Positions 17,846 to 26,156 of a DNA stretch of 47,516 nucleotides are shown here, piece after piece. The translations under genes and the position numbers were made by a program. Source of the DNA: Gammaproteobacteria bacterium (GTDB lineage: Bacteria; Pseudomonadota; Gammaproteobacteria; UBA9214); the NCBI GenBank assembly GCA_029860045.1, contig JAOUBY010000008.1, forward strand, positions 1 to 47,516, read 5' to 3'. The notes beneath the pieces are model-generated. The model made no database searches, had not been told where the DNA came from, and was given only the letters and a program-made list of their open reading frames with translations. Within the stretch, counting starts at the first letter, position 1. Each line of letters begins with the position of its first letter.

Positions 17846-18178
17846 TTACTGACCCATTGCAGCGCCGGCAGCGTCGGTTGCATCACTGGCAGCGTCTGCA
17901 GCCGCTTCTTCGGCACTGTCGGCTGTCGCATCGGCGACGCCCTGTGCTGCGTCATGCACGACTTCCTTGGTGGCATCAACTGCATCGGAAGCCATATCAC
18001 TGGCACCTTCCACTACATCACTGGTTGTCTCGCTAACCGCATCAGCAGCATCGGAAGCGGCATCGCCGGCCTGCTCCAGCATGGTTGGCTCGGCAGTGCC
18101 GGTAGCTGCATCATCCTTGTCACCACAACCGGTGATAATCGTTGCCATTGCAACGGCAAAAATCAGTTTTTTGTTCAT
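17846..18178 (-). CDS. Ala/Asp-rich lipoprotein of low complexity
   Basis: A 110-residue protein with a lipoprotein signal peptide (MNKKLIFAVAMATIITGC, cysteine 18 as lipid site). The mature part is almost entirely Ala, Asp, Ser, Val and Thr in amphipathic repeats (such as AADAVSETTSDVVEGASDMA), resembling LEA-like or entericidin-neighbour proteins. It is likely an extended helix in the periplasm. The strong promoter-distal terminator suggests high expression. The role is unknown. It is divergent from the DUF4126 operon. Confidence 0.8.
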   Translation of the reverse strand: MNKKLIFAVAMATIITGCGDKDDAATGTAEPTMLEQAGDAASDAADAVSETTSDVVEGASDMASDAVDATKEVVHDAAQGVADATADSAEEAAADAASDATDAAGAAMGQ

Positions 18179-18379
18179 TACCTTTCTCCTAGTTACTTTC
18201 CCTGGTTAAAAAAGAAATCATTGCGTGTACTAACCTGCAAGAACCATCGGCTGTCGCCATACCTGAAATACTCTGCAGTCAGGATCCTGACTGTTCAGCC
18301 AAGAACAAGTGAATTACGGAGCGCCTATTATATAAAGGTGTTGTTGGAATATAACGGTTTTTTTGCGCCTTCTTTTTGA

Positions 18380-18385
18380 TATAAT
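18380..18385 (+). promoter_or_regulatory. Possible -10 element for the DUF4126 operon
   Basis: A perfect TATAAT at 18380-18385 lies about 130 bases before the gene, in an AT-rich stretch. The region 17 bases upstream is only T-rich. The remainder of 18179-18518 shows no gene. Confidence 0.3.
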
Positions 18386-18518
18386 ACATGTAGTTACGAA
18401 TCAGTGTCGTCGATCGGAAACAGGTTCGCGCCGGCAGTTACCCGCAAAATCGCCGGGGCTCCCGGGTCCCGTTCGTTAACGGAAATGAACAGCCACTTCA
18501 AACCGGGGTCGCATTGAC

Positions 18519-19169
18519 ATGGATATCACACAAACAATCGCACTCACCATGGGCGTTGCCTGGGCCAGCGGCATCAACCTGTATGCCGCTATCCTGATGC
18601 TCGGTTACCTGGGCACAACCGGGAACATCGACCTGCCGCCCGACCTGCAGATTCTCACCGATCCGATGGTCATGCTCGCTGCCGGACTGATGTATTGCGT
18701 AGAGTTCTTTGCCGACAAGATACCCGGCGTCGACACCGGCTGGGACGGTTTGTCGACCTTCATCCGCATACCCGCAGGCGCCGTACTGGCCGCGGGCGCA
18801 ATCGGTGATGTCGGTCCGGCCGCACAACTGGCAGCCGGCATTGCCGGCGGTACCCTTGCCACCGGCAGTCATTTCACCAAGGCCGGCACCCGGGTACTGA
18901 TTAACACGTCACCGGAACCGTTTACCAACTGGTTTGCCTCGATCGGTGAAGATGTCGCCGTGATTGCAGGACTGTGGGCAGCACTTTACAACCCGGTATT
19001 GTTTATCGTGTTGCTGGTACTCTTTATCCTGCTGATGATCTGGTTGCTGCCGAAACTCTGGCGCGGCATCAAGAAGGTGTTCGGGTGGATCAGGCGCCTG
19101 TTTGGCGGCAAGCCTGAAGTGATACCGGAAACCGAACATAAAGAACCGGACAAACCGCAAAAGACATGA
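18519..19169 (+). CDS. DUF4126 membrane protein
   Basis: A 216-residue membrane protein with about five hydrophobic helices. It matches DUF4126 (LTMGVAWASGINLYA at the N-terminus, GDVGPAAQLAAGIAGG in the middle) and ends in a basic and acidic cytoplasmic tail (RRLFGGKPEVIPETEHKEPD). The function is unknown. Its stop overlaps the next start as ATGA, so it is coupled to a TlpA-like thioredoxin and then to hemJ. A role in membrane redox or haem handling is possible from context only. Confidence 0.85.
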   Translation: MDITQTIALTMGVAWASGINLYAAILMLGYLGTTGNIDLPPDLQILTDPMVMLAAGLMYCVEFFADKIPGVDTGWDGLSTFIRIPAGAVLAAGAIGDVGPAAQLAAGIAGGTLATGSHFTKAGTRVLINTSPEPFTNWFASIGEDVAVIAGLWAALYNPVLFIVLLVLFILLMIWLLPKLWRGIKKVFGWIRRLFGGKPEVIPETEHKEPDKPQKT

Positions 19170-19708
19170 AAGAAAAACTCATAACACTGTTTGCCATTGT
19201 GCTGCTTGCTGCGCTCGGCTACCTCTGGCTTGCTCCGGCCGGGCTGAAGTCCAGCCCTGACATCAGCGTTACCAGCATAGACGGTCGCGAACTGAAGCTG
19301 TCGGATTACCGTGGCCAACCGCTGCTGGTCACGTTCTGGGCCACCTCCTGCCCCGGCTGTATCAAGGAGATGCCACACCTGATTGAACTGTATGAAGAAC
19401 TGTCGCCACAGGGGCTGGAGATCATCGGTATTGCAATGGACTACGACCCGCCCAACCATGTGCTGGCCATGCGCGAGGCAAGGCAGATCCCCTACCCGAT
19501 TGCCCTGGACCTGAATGCAGACAGCGCACGCGCATTCGGCAACGTCAGGCTCACACCGACCTCGTTCCTGATTGCCCCGGACGGACGCATCGTGTTCCAG
19601 AAGATCGGCGAAATGAATATGGACAAGCTACGCCGGGACATTCTTGACATGCTGCAACAGGCAACACGCACTGACGACGACTTACAGGGAACGGGAGTGC
19701 CAGCATGA
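19166..19708 (+). CDS. TlpA-like thioredoxin-fold lipid-membrane-anchored oxidoreductase
   Basis: A 180-residue TlpA/ResA-type protein with an N-terminal signal anchor (about residues 5-24) and a periplasmic thioredoxin fold. The active site is CPGC in FWATSCPGCIKEMPHL, and a cis-proline loop is visible at RLTPTSFLIAP. CPGC rather than CEPC or CPHC is uncommon and should shift the redox potential. It is coupled by four-base overlaps to DUF4126 upstream and hemJ downstream. It is probably a thiol reductant for cytochrome maturation or a membrane partner. Confidence 0.88.
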   Translation: MKEKLITLFAIVLLAALGYLWLAPAGLKSSPDISVTSIDGRELKLSDYRGQPLLVTFWATSCPGCIKEMPHLIELYEELSPQGLEIIGIAMDYDPPNHVLAMREARQIPYPIALDLNADSARAFGNVRLTPTSFLIAPDGRIVFQKIGEMNMDKLRRDILDMLQQATRTDDDLQGTGVPA

Positions 19709-20127
19709 TCTGGGTGAAAGGTCTGCACGTTATCTTCATGGTGACCTGGTTCGCCGGCCTGTTCTACCTGCCGCGCCTGTTTGTCTACCATGCTGATGTG
19801 CAGGACGCGGTCAGCCACGACCGTTTTCTGGTGATGGAACGCAAGCTGTTTGCCATTATGACGATAGGCGCCGTGCTGACCGCGATATTTGGCCTGTGGT
19901 TACTGGTCGACTACGCCTGGGCCGCCTGGTCCGGCTCCGGCTGGCTACACACCAAGCTGGGGCTGGTCGCCGGCCTGGTCATCTATCACCTGTACTGCCT
20001 GAAGATCATGCGTGAGTTTCGCGCCGGGACTGCCCGACACAGCCACGTTTTCTATCGCTGGATCAATGAAATCCCGGCACTGTTGCTGATTGCCATTGTG
20101 CTACTGGCCGTAGTAAAACCCTTCTGA
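19705..20127 (+). CDS. hemJ: Protoporphyrinogen IX oxidase HemJ (UPF0093)
   Basis: A 140-residue four-helix membrane protein that oxidises protoporphyrinogen IX to protoporphyrin in haem synthesis. The family start WVKGLHVIFMVTWFAGLFYL, with the conserved histidine (H8), and the motif YHLYCLKIM are clear. Its start overlaps the TlpA stop as ATGA. Haem synthesis with a thiol oxidoreductase and DUF4126 forms a coherent membrane-redox operon. Confidence 0.92.
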   Translation: MIWVKGLHVIFMVTWFAGLFYLPRLFVYHADVQDAVSHDRFLVMERKLFAIMTIGAVLTAIFGLWLLVDYAWAAWSGSGWLHTKLGLVAGLVIYHLYCLKIMREFRAGTARHSHVFYRWINEIPALLLIAIVLLAVVKPF

Positions 20128-20201
20128 CCGGCACGGGCCATGCAACGACAGGATGTTTTCCGGTTACAATAAGCCAACACTGGAATCGAGAGGATCAGGA
20201 C

Positions 20202-20486
20202 ATGAGCCGAATAGTCAGCTGTGTCGTTCTTAAACGTGAGGCCGAAGGGCTGGAGTCCGCACCGCATCCCGGCTCGCTGGGCGAACGTATTTACGAGAAC
20301 GTTTCCGAAGAAGGCTGGAAGCAATGGCTGGAACGCCTGACCATGATCATCAACGAGAATGGCCTGAACACGGCAGACCCGGCCAGCATAGAGGTCATCG
20401 AACAACACATGCTGGGCTTTCTGTTTGGCGAGGGTGACCACGGCGACGTTCCACAGGGCTTCAAGCCGCCCGGCGCCAAGAAGTAA
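20202..20486 (+). CDS. yggX: Probable Fe(2+)-trafficking protein YggX
   Basis: A 94-residue small cytoplasmic protein protecting Fe-S clusters from oxidation. The N-terminus SRIVSCVVLKREAEGL with its single conserved cysteine and the core WKQWLERLTMIINENGL match the family. The usual mutY neighbour is absent. It converges on the ATP-grasp gene with no bases between the stop codons. Confidence 0.95.
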   Translation: MSRIVSCVVLKREAEGLESAPHPGSLGERIYENVSEEGWKQWLERLTMIINENGLNTADPASIEVIEQHMLGFLFGEGDHGDVPQGFKPPGAKK

Positions 20487-21743
20487 TCAACTGACGCCAC
20501 GTTCATCCTGCATGCGCAACAGTGGCGCCACCACAATATTCAGTTTCGCAAAGGCTGTGCGCAGTGCAGCCTCGGCGTCTCCGGCGGTTGCTGCCCGGGC
20601 AAACATAAAACCAAGATAACTGCCCCCCTCCGGTAACGGCTGCAGCTCATAACCCTCGCGTATTGCAATCGAGACATCCTCGATTCCCGGCACGGCGCGT
20701 GCAGCGGCAATACCTTCGATACGGCGCAGGATACCGGCCTGTTCTATCGGCATCATCAACACGCCGGCAGCACCGCTGGCGGGAACCGGCGCGAGGAACT
20801 GTCCGGTGGCATGCGCAATGACCAGTTCTTCCAGGCCGTGGCCGGTGCCAAAACGCAGCAGGCGCGCGCACTCGCCACCGATGGTCCGCGCAGCCACCTC
20901 CATGATGACGCAACCCTGCGCAGCAATACGCAACTCGGCATGCACCGGACCCTCGCGCAGGCCAAGTGCGCGGCAGGCCGCCTGCACACAGGCCACGATA
21001 GCCTGTTGCACAGTCCCGGCATGCCGCGATGGCGTGATGTAATAGGTTTCTTCAAAGAACGGACCGTCCAGCGGATCGGGTTTGTCAAAGATTGCCAGCA
21101 CGGCAAGCTCACCCTCTCGCAACAACCCCTCCACCGCCACCTCGGGGCCCGGAACAAAAGTCTCCATCAGCAGGTGCCCGGCCACCCGGTCATCCTGCTG
21201 CCGCTCATCGGCAATGATCTTTCCGATGCGCTTGCAAGCCGCCACGGCCTGCGCGGGTGTGTCAACGCGAATCACGCCACGACTGCCGGACAGCGACAAC
21301 GGCTTGAGTACCGCCGGCAGCGGCAATGATCGCAGCTGCGCGGACAGCGGGCAGGCAAGATCAATTACCCGGAAATCCGGCACACCGACACCGGCATCCC
21401 GGAGTGCCTGTCGGGACAGGTCCTTGCGTTGTGAATAACGGGCTGCCCGCGGCGGATTGTGTGGCAGTCCAAGCGAGGCGGCGATGCGACTGCCCAGTTC
21501 GACGGTCGCATCATCGGTGGCAACCACACCGCAAAACGGGCGCTCCCGGTTCGCCTGCAGCAAGGTATCCAGTGCATCGGGGCTGGCCAGGTCGACATGC
21601 AGACCGCCGGCGATCTCACTGACCAGCGAGTGCTTACCCTCGGAGGCCACCAGCACATCGACATGGCGTTGCAGTGCCGCAGCCAGGTAAGCGGTCGTGC
21701 GATAACTGTTGGGGGGAGCAATCAGCAGCAGACGTGGCGACAT
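20487..21743 (-). CDS. ATP-grasp domain protein (carboxylate-amine ligase-like)
   Basis: A 418-residue ATP-grasp enzyme. An N-terminal pre-ATP-grasp Rossmann part (LLLIAPPNSYRTTAYLAAAL) is followed by nucleotide-binding segments (PAVLKPLSLSGSRGVIRV) and the metal-binding region (GPVHAELRIAAQGCVIMEVA, RTIGGE). The fold joins a carboxylate to an amine or thiol through an acyl-phosphate. The closest broad class is L-amino acid ligases/carbamoyl phosphate-like proteins of unknown substrate. It appears single-gene; GTGGAAC precedes the ATG. Confidence 0.85.
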   Translation of the reverse strand: MSPRLLLIAPPNSYRTTAYLAAALQRHVDVLVASEGKHSLVSEIAGGLHVDLASPDALDTLLQANRERPFCGVVATDDATVELGSRIAASLGLPHNPPRAARYSQRKDLSRQALRDAGVGVPDFRVIDLACPLSAQLRSLPLPAVLKPLSLSGSRGVIRVDTPAQAVAACKRIGKIIADERQQDDRVAGHLLMETFVPGPEVAVEGLLREGELAVLAIFDKPDPLDGPFFEETYYITPSRHAGTVQQAIVACVQAACRALGLREGPVHAELRIAAQGCVIMEVAARTIGGECARLLRFGTGHGLEELVIAHATGQFLAPVPASGAAGVLMMPIEQAGILRRIEGIAAARAVPGIEDVSIAIREGYELQPLPEGGSYLGFMFARAATAGDAEAALRTAFAKLNIVVAPLLRMQDERGVS

Positions 21744-21876
21744 CGGGTTCCACGCATCCGGTAGACCGGCAGCTCCGTGAACACTGAAATCAATCGGCTG
21801 ATATAACGCCCGTCAACGCACGCGCAGTCATGAGAGGGCAGTGTACTGGCAACACCTGCCCTGGAAGGATTCGCCC

Positions 21877-22269
21877 TCAGGCGCAACCGCCGCCGGCCGC
21901 CCCGCATGCCCCGCAGGTACCGGAACCACCAGTAATGGCAAACGCATTATTGAACACGAAACTGGCACCGGTCGGGCGTTCCACGTAATCGATCTCCACG
22001 CCACGCAGGTAGTTCAGCGCCACGGCATCAACATAGACATGGAAACCCTCTTCCTCGCGCACGCAATCATATTCCGACTGCGCGTCGGTGAAGGTCATGC
22101 CATAGCCCATGCCGCCACAACCCCCGCCGGAAACGAACACACGAATCGCCTTGAGCCCGTCATCTTCGACCTGGCTGAACAGCTCCAGCATCTTCTCGCG
22201 CGCGGTCGCGGTCAAAGCCAGGTCGCTCTCTGTCAGTTCGGCGCTGAAGCCGGATGCTGTCTGTGCCAT
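21877..22269 (-). CDS. A-type iron-sulfur cluster assembly accessory protein
   Basis: A 130-residue IscA-family protein that carries Fe-S or iron. The ligands are SGGGCGGMGYG and GTCGAC near the C-terminus; the tail adds one further cysteine (GGGCA), a Gly-rich extension not seen in E. coli IscA. The N-terminus is about 20 residues longer than IscA. It is distinct from the erpA at 7.5 kb. The ATG follows CGGAGATTGCA. A Fur box lies 190 bases upstream on the other side of the intergenic region, so iron control of this gene is possible but unproven. Confidence 0.88.
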   Translation of the reverse strand: MAQTASGFSAELTESDLALTATAREKMLELFSQVEDDGLKAIRVFVSGGGCGGMGYGMTFTDAQSEYDCVREEEGFHVYVDAVALNYLRGVEIDYVERPTGASFVFNNAFAITGGSGTCGACGAAGGGCA

Positions 22270-22457
22270 TGCAATCTCCGTTAACGGTTAGTTAAAAACA
22301 GCTTGCCATCAATATATACGTTGACCGGCCCGGTTTCCAGACACCCCGGCACGGACTGGCACCCACGGCACAAGATAATAACCATTAAATACATATAGTT
22401 ATCATCCAACCCCCCCACCATGGGGAGTGTGGCCGGCACATTAGTAGTAATATAAAT

Positions 22458-22476
22458 GATAATGATTTGCATTTAG
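22458..22476 (+). promoter_or_regulatory. Fur box
   Basis: GATAATGATTTGCATTTAG matches the Fur consensus GATAATGATAATCATTATC across the first half-site (GATAATGAT) and at CATT in the second. It overlaps the -35 of the porin promoter, as expected for iron-dependent repression. Confidence 0.75.
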
Positions 22477-22494
22477 TTTTATACGCTGTAGAAT
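22467..22494 (+). promoter_or_regulatory. Sigma-70 promoter of the porin/FMN/PepSY operon
   Basis: TTGCAT at 22467-22472, a 16-base spacer and TAGAAT at 22489-22494 lie about 40 bases before the porin start. The Fur box covers the -35. Confidence 0.6.
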
Positions 22495-22536
22495 ATCAGT
22501 GAATCATCATATACAAACCACCGGAACCCGACCGCC

Positions 22537-23775
22537 ATGAAGCCCCCCGCTTTCGCCATCGCCCTGTTTAGCGCCACCCTGCTCATTCCTGTGATGGGGC
22601 TCGCTGACAGCAAGACACCGACCATCGAAGAACTCTGGCAGATTATCCAGGCACAACAAGAAGAAATCGCGGCACTGAAAGAGCAACAGCAGAATACCGA
22701 CAAGAAGGTCACCGCCGCCGATGAAAAGGCCGAGGCCGCCGTGGTCGCCGTCGAGAGCGGCGCAACCTCCTCCAGCTCCGGTGGCTGGGCTGATCGCACC
22801 ACGCTGGGGGGTTACGGTGAGATGCACTATAACAACCTGAATGGCAATGGTGGCGCAGAAGACAAGGAAGAAATTGACCTGCATCGCTTTGTGCTGTTTT
22901 TCGGGCATGAATTCAACGACGATGTGCGATTCTTCTCCGAATTCGAAATCGAACATGCACTGTCAACAGGTGATGGTTCCAGCGATGGTGAAGTAGAGGT
23001 TGAACAGGCCTTTGTGGAAATCGACATCAATGACCAACATCTGGCGCGCGCCGGCGTGGCACTGCTGCCAGTCGGCATCCTGAATGAAACACATGAACCA
23101 CCGACTTTCTACGGCGTCGAGCGTAACCCTGTTGAAAAGAATATTATTCCTGCTACATGGTGGGCCGGCGGTATCGGCCTGTCAGGGCAACTGGCACCCG
23201 GCTGGAGTTATGATGCGGTCCTGCACGAGGGGCTAAACACCTCTGCAGCAGACAAATACAAACCACGTAGCGGCCGCCAAAAAACAAGTAGGGCTGACGC
23301 CATGGACCTGGCTGCCACGGCACGCCTCAAGTGGACTGGAATACCGGGTACGGAAATCGCGGGCACCATACAGTACCAGTCCGACATAACGCAAAGTAAC
23401 GAACCGGGCGCCGGCAGCGCCATGCTGTATGAAGTCCACGCAGACATCGAACGCGGTCCATTTGGTCTTCGTGTGTTGTATGCAATGTGGGACCTTGATG
23501 GCTCCGACCCAGCCAGTATTGGCGCGGATGAACAGACCGGGTTCTATATCGAGCCTTCCTGGAAAATATCTAGCGGCCTTGGCGTGTTCGCCCGCTTCAA
23601 TCAGTGGGACAATGCTGCTGGCACCAGCTCAACTTCCGAGAAACAGCAGTGGGACTTCGGCGTGAACTGGTGGCCACATGAGGATGTAGTCTTCAAAGCC
23701 GACTACCAAATACAGGACAACGAGGATGGATCTGAGCAGGACGGATTCAATCTCGGGGTCGGTTACCAGTTCTAG
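22537..23775 (+). CDS. Outer-membrane porin with N-terminal coiled coil (phosphate-selective porin O/P-like)
   Basis: A 412-residue outer-membrane beta-barrel. A signal peptide (cleavage about residue 23, ending GLA-DS) is followed by a short trimerising coiled coil (IEELWQIIQAQQEEIAALKE), a Ser-rich linker, then alternating amphipathic strands ending in an aromatic-terminal strand, FNLGVGYQF, as required for barrel insertion. It resembles porin O/P proteins, which often import anions, but pore selectivity is not readable. A Fur box and promoter precede it, and an FMN-binding protein begins 12 bases after its stop, so the porin leads an iron-repressed operon. Confidence 0.85.
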   Translation: MKPPAFAIALFSATLLIPVMGLADSKTPTIEELWQIIQAQQEEIAALKEQQQNTDKKVTAADEKAEAAVVAVESGATSSSSGGWADRTTLGGYGEMHYNNLNGNGGAEDKEEIDLHRFVLFFGHEFNDDVRFFSEFEIEHALSTGDGSSDGEVEVEQAFVEIDINDQHLARAGVALLPVGILNETHEPPTFYGVERNPVEKNIIPATWWAGGIGLSGQLAPGWSYDAVLHEGLNTSAADKYKPRSGRQKTSRADAMDLAATARLKWTGIPGTEIAGTIQYQSDITQSNEPGAGSAMLYEVHADIERGPFGLRVLYAMWDLDGSDPASIGADEQTGFYIEPSWKISSGLGVFARFNQWDNAAGTSSTSEKQQWDFGVNWWPHEDVVFKADYQIQDNEDGSEQDGFNLGVGYQF

Positions 23776-23786
23776 GCACGGACACA

Positions 23787-24341
23787 GTGGAGCGGACCTC
23801 AACCCTCATGATCCGACTGCTCACCAGCTTAATACTACTGTTACTATCCGGCTCGCTGTTGGCGAGCGATGTCTACCAGAGCAATAAAGATTTCCTTGCC
23901 GAGGTATTTGATGGCACGCCGCCGGCACCCGGCGTCCTGTGGTTGCGGGAAGATATTCGCACCGCCAGCACCGCCATCATGGGTCACCCCTACCCGGGCC
24001 TGCGCATCCGCTACTGGAGCCAGGCGGGACGCAGCGCATGGATTCTGGAAGAAATCGGCAAGGAAAGACCGATCACCGTCGGGCTGGTGGTGAACGACAA
24101 GGGTATAGAACGGATACGGGTACTGGCGTTCCGGGAAAGCCGCGGCTGGGAGGTTCGCCACCCCTTCTTCACTGACCAGTTCACGGGTATCGGCCTGACT
24201 GCAGATCGACAGCTGGATCATGATATCGACGGCATCTCCGGCGCTACCCTTTCGGTACGGGCACTGGAAAAACTTGCGCGCCTGGCGCTTTACCTGCACG
24301 ACAGGGTACACAACGATAATGACACGCAGCCACAACACTAA
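23787..24341 (+). CDS. Periplasmic FMN-binding domain protein
   Basis: A 184-residue exported protein with an N-terminal signal peptide (MIRLLTSLILLLLSGSLLAS if translation begins at the ATG at 23808; the longer start is GTG at 23787). The C-terminal FMN_bind domain has DGISGATLSV, the S-G-A-T motif whose threonine is covalently flavinylated by ApbE in NqrC/RnfG-type proteins. It should carry electrons in the periplasm. It lies 12 bases after the porin and overlaps the PepSY gene by 23 bases, so all three are co-translated. No apbE is in the window. Confidence 0.85.
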   Translation: MERTSTLMIRLLTSLILLLLSGSLLASDVYQSNKDFLAEVFDGTPPAPGVLWLREDIRTASTAIMGHPYPGLRIRYWSQAGRSAWILEEIGKERPITVGLVVNDKGIERIRVLAFRESRGWEVRHPFFTDQFTGIGLTADRQLDHDIDGISGATLSVRALEKLARLALYLHDRVHNDNDTQPQH

Positions 24342-25128
24342 ATCACCTGCCACGCTGCTGCGCTCGCTGTACATCTGGCACCGTTACATCGGCCTGGCCG
24401 TCGCACTGTTCGTCATCGTACTGGCCGTTACCGGGCTGTTGCTGAACCACACGGATGAAATCGGACTCGATTCAATACAGGTATCCTCACCTGCGCTGCT
24501 TGACTGGTACGGCATTCACGCGCCTGCCGATGTGCGGGCCTTCAACACTGGCGCATTGACGATTGCCGAACTGAACGGCCAGTTGTATGTCAACAACGTG
24601 CACCGACCTAATATCGAGGGGACATTGATCGGTGCCGTGGTATTTAATGAGCTGGTGATAGCCGCCACCGAAAACCAGCTGGTGTTACTCACCCCGGCCG
24701 GTGAACTGGTAGAGCGGATGGACAGTTCGACAGGCATACCTTCCGGCATACAGGCCATTGGCATCGGCAATGACGGCTTCCCTGTCATCAGGACCCGGCA
24801 GGGAGACTACCTGGGCGACGCAGGACTGATGAAATGGACCGGGATGCCGGCCGTGAACGCCCGCTGGGCTATGCCCGCCACACTGGATAAGACGGCCCGG
24901 CAGTCACTGGATAACGCCTGGCGCGGTAACGGCCTGCCACTGGAACGTGTCCTGGATCTGCACAGTGGTCGCATCCTGGGCCACTGGGGTGTCTACCTGA
25001 TGGACGCCGCCGCCATCCTGTTCCTGCTGCTATCGATTAGTGGTGTATGGCTGTGGATACGACGTCGTACCAGCGCCCGCAGCCACCAGCGCAAGATCAA
25101 GCGACGCGGCCCACACAACACCGGCTGA
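24319..25128 (+). CDS. PepSY-associated transmembrane protein (probable redox partner)
   Basis: A 269-residue inner-membrane protein with a first helix around 24-44 and a last one around 223-247, enclosing a large periplasmic PepSY-like region. Histidines H21 and H44 flank the first helix, and H215 and H222 (DLHSGRILGHWGVYLMD) lie before the last, so a bis-His haem site is possible. The ATG at 24319 overlaps the FMN-protein end; the longer frame from 24220 reads into that gene. By family and context it should move electrons from the cytoplasm or quinone pool to the flavoprotein. The C-terminus is a strongly basic cytoplasmic tail. Confidence 0.85.
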   Translation: MTRSHNTKSPATLLRSLYIWHRYIGLAVALFVIVLAVTGLLLNHTDEIGLDSIQVSSPALLDWYGIHAPADVRAFNTGALTIAELNGQLYVNNVHRPNIEGTLIGAVVFNELVIAATENQLVLLTPAGELVERMDSSTGIPSGIQAIGIGNDGFPVIRTRQGDYLGDAGLMKWTGMPAVNARWAMPATLDKTARQSLDNAWRGNGLPLERVLDLHSGRILGHWGVYLMDAAAILFLLLSISGVWLWIRRRTSARSHQRKIKRRGPHNTG

Positions 25129-25216
25129 AGTCACGCGCTGCACGCACTGCCAAAGCGTGTAATAATCTGCGTCACAATCACAACACGGCTACCGTTTCAC
25201 GGTTAAACTCCGACAA

Positions 25217-26107
25217 ATGTCATTCCAACTTCACCAACTGCAACAATCACTTGGCGAGACAGGCATCCGGCGCCTTGCGCTGGGTTGCAATCTTCTGCTG
25301 CTTGGCTGGATTGCCTGGATGGTTGCGCAACATATCCCTGGCTGGCAACAATCGGATACAGATGCGCAAATGACAGGGCTACCTGCAAAGCAGATCGCCC
25401 AAACTCCGGAACCCCGTAATAGTGCGCAGCACAACATCGCCAGCTGGCATCTGTTTGGTAAGCCATCCGCCCAGCCTGCCAGTGTCACCCCGGAAAAGAC
25501 CAATGCACCGGAGACGCGGCTCAACCTGGAACTGAACGGCGTCTACCTGGAAGACCAGCCCGAAAATTCACGCGCAATCATTGCAGAGAAGGGCAAACAG
25601 CAGGAACATTACCAGCCGGGCGACAATTTGCCCGGCAACGCGGTGCTGGACGAAATCCACGCCGACCACGTCCTGCTGCTACGCAACGGCCGTTATGAAC
25701 GGCTGGCGCTGACGGAGAAGCGCACCACGACATCCTCAGGCCCTGCCGCTGCACGCTCTGCACCACGACGCCCGGCCAGTAAGGCCCGAACACCGTCACC
25801 TGCCACGCCAGATGGAATCCAGTCCATTTCAAAGCTGCTTTCACTGCACCCCGTGATGAGCGACGATGTGTTCAAGGGCATGACCGTCAGAGGTGTCAAT
25901 AGCAAGGGCCGGCGCCTGCTCAAGACGGCAAGCGACAAGATCAGGCAAAATGATGTGGTTACTGCTATCAACGGGATCGAGATCGAGTCGGCAGAGACCG
26001 GCAAGACACTGCTGGACAATTACACTACAACGGAACGGCTGGAGCTTATCATCAAGCGTGGTAGGGAAAGAATTCCGGTCACTATCGACCCTGAAGCGAG
26101 CAATTAA
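25217..26107 (+). CDS. gspC: Type II secretion inner-membrane protein GspC
   Basis: A 296-residue bitopic protein linking the inner-membrane platform to secretin GspD. There is one helix at about residues 22-40 (LALGCNLLLLGWIAWMV), the HR domain (SAQHNIASWHLFG, LNLELNGVYLED), a Pro/Ser/Arg-rich linker and a C-terminal PDZ-like domain (MTVRGVNSKGRRLLKTA, RQNDVVTAINGIEI). Unlike standard gsp operons, no gspD or other T2SS gene adjoins it. Downstream, convergently, is a secreted protein with a sorting-like tail. Confidence 0.9.
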   Translation: MSFQLHQLQQSLGETGIRRLALGCNLLLLGWIAWMVAQHIPGWQQSDTDAQMTGLPAKQIAQTPEPRNSAQHNIASWHLFGKPSAQPASVTPEKTNAPETRLNLELNGVYLEDQPENSRAIIAEKGKQQEHYQPGDNLPGNAVLDEIHADHVLLLRNGRYERLALTEKRTTTSSGPAAARSAPRRPASKARTPSPATPDGIQSISKLLSLHPVMSDDVFKGMTVRGVNSKGRRLLKTASDKIRQNDVVTAINGIEIESAETGKTLLDNYTTTERLELIIKRGRERIPVTIDPEASN

Positions 26108-26156
26108 ACATCAGGTCAGTGCAGCAGGCCATTTACACCCACCACCCGGCAGTGCA

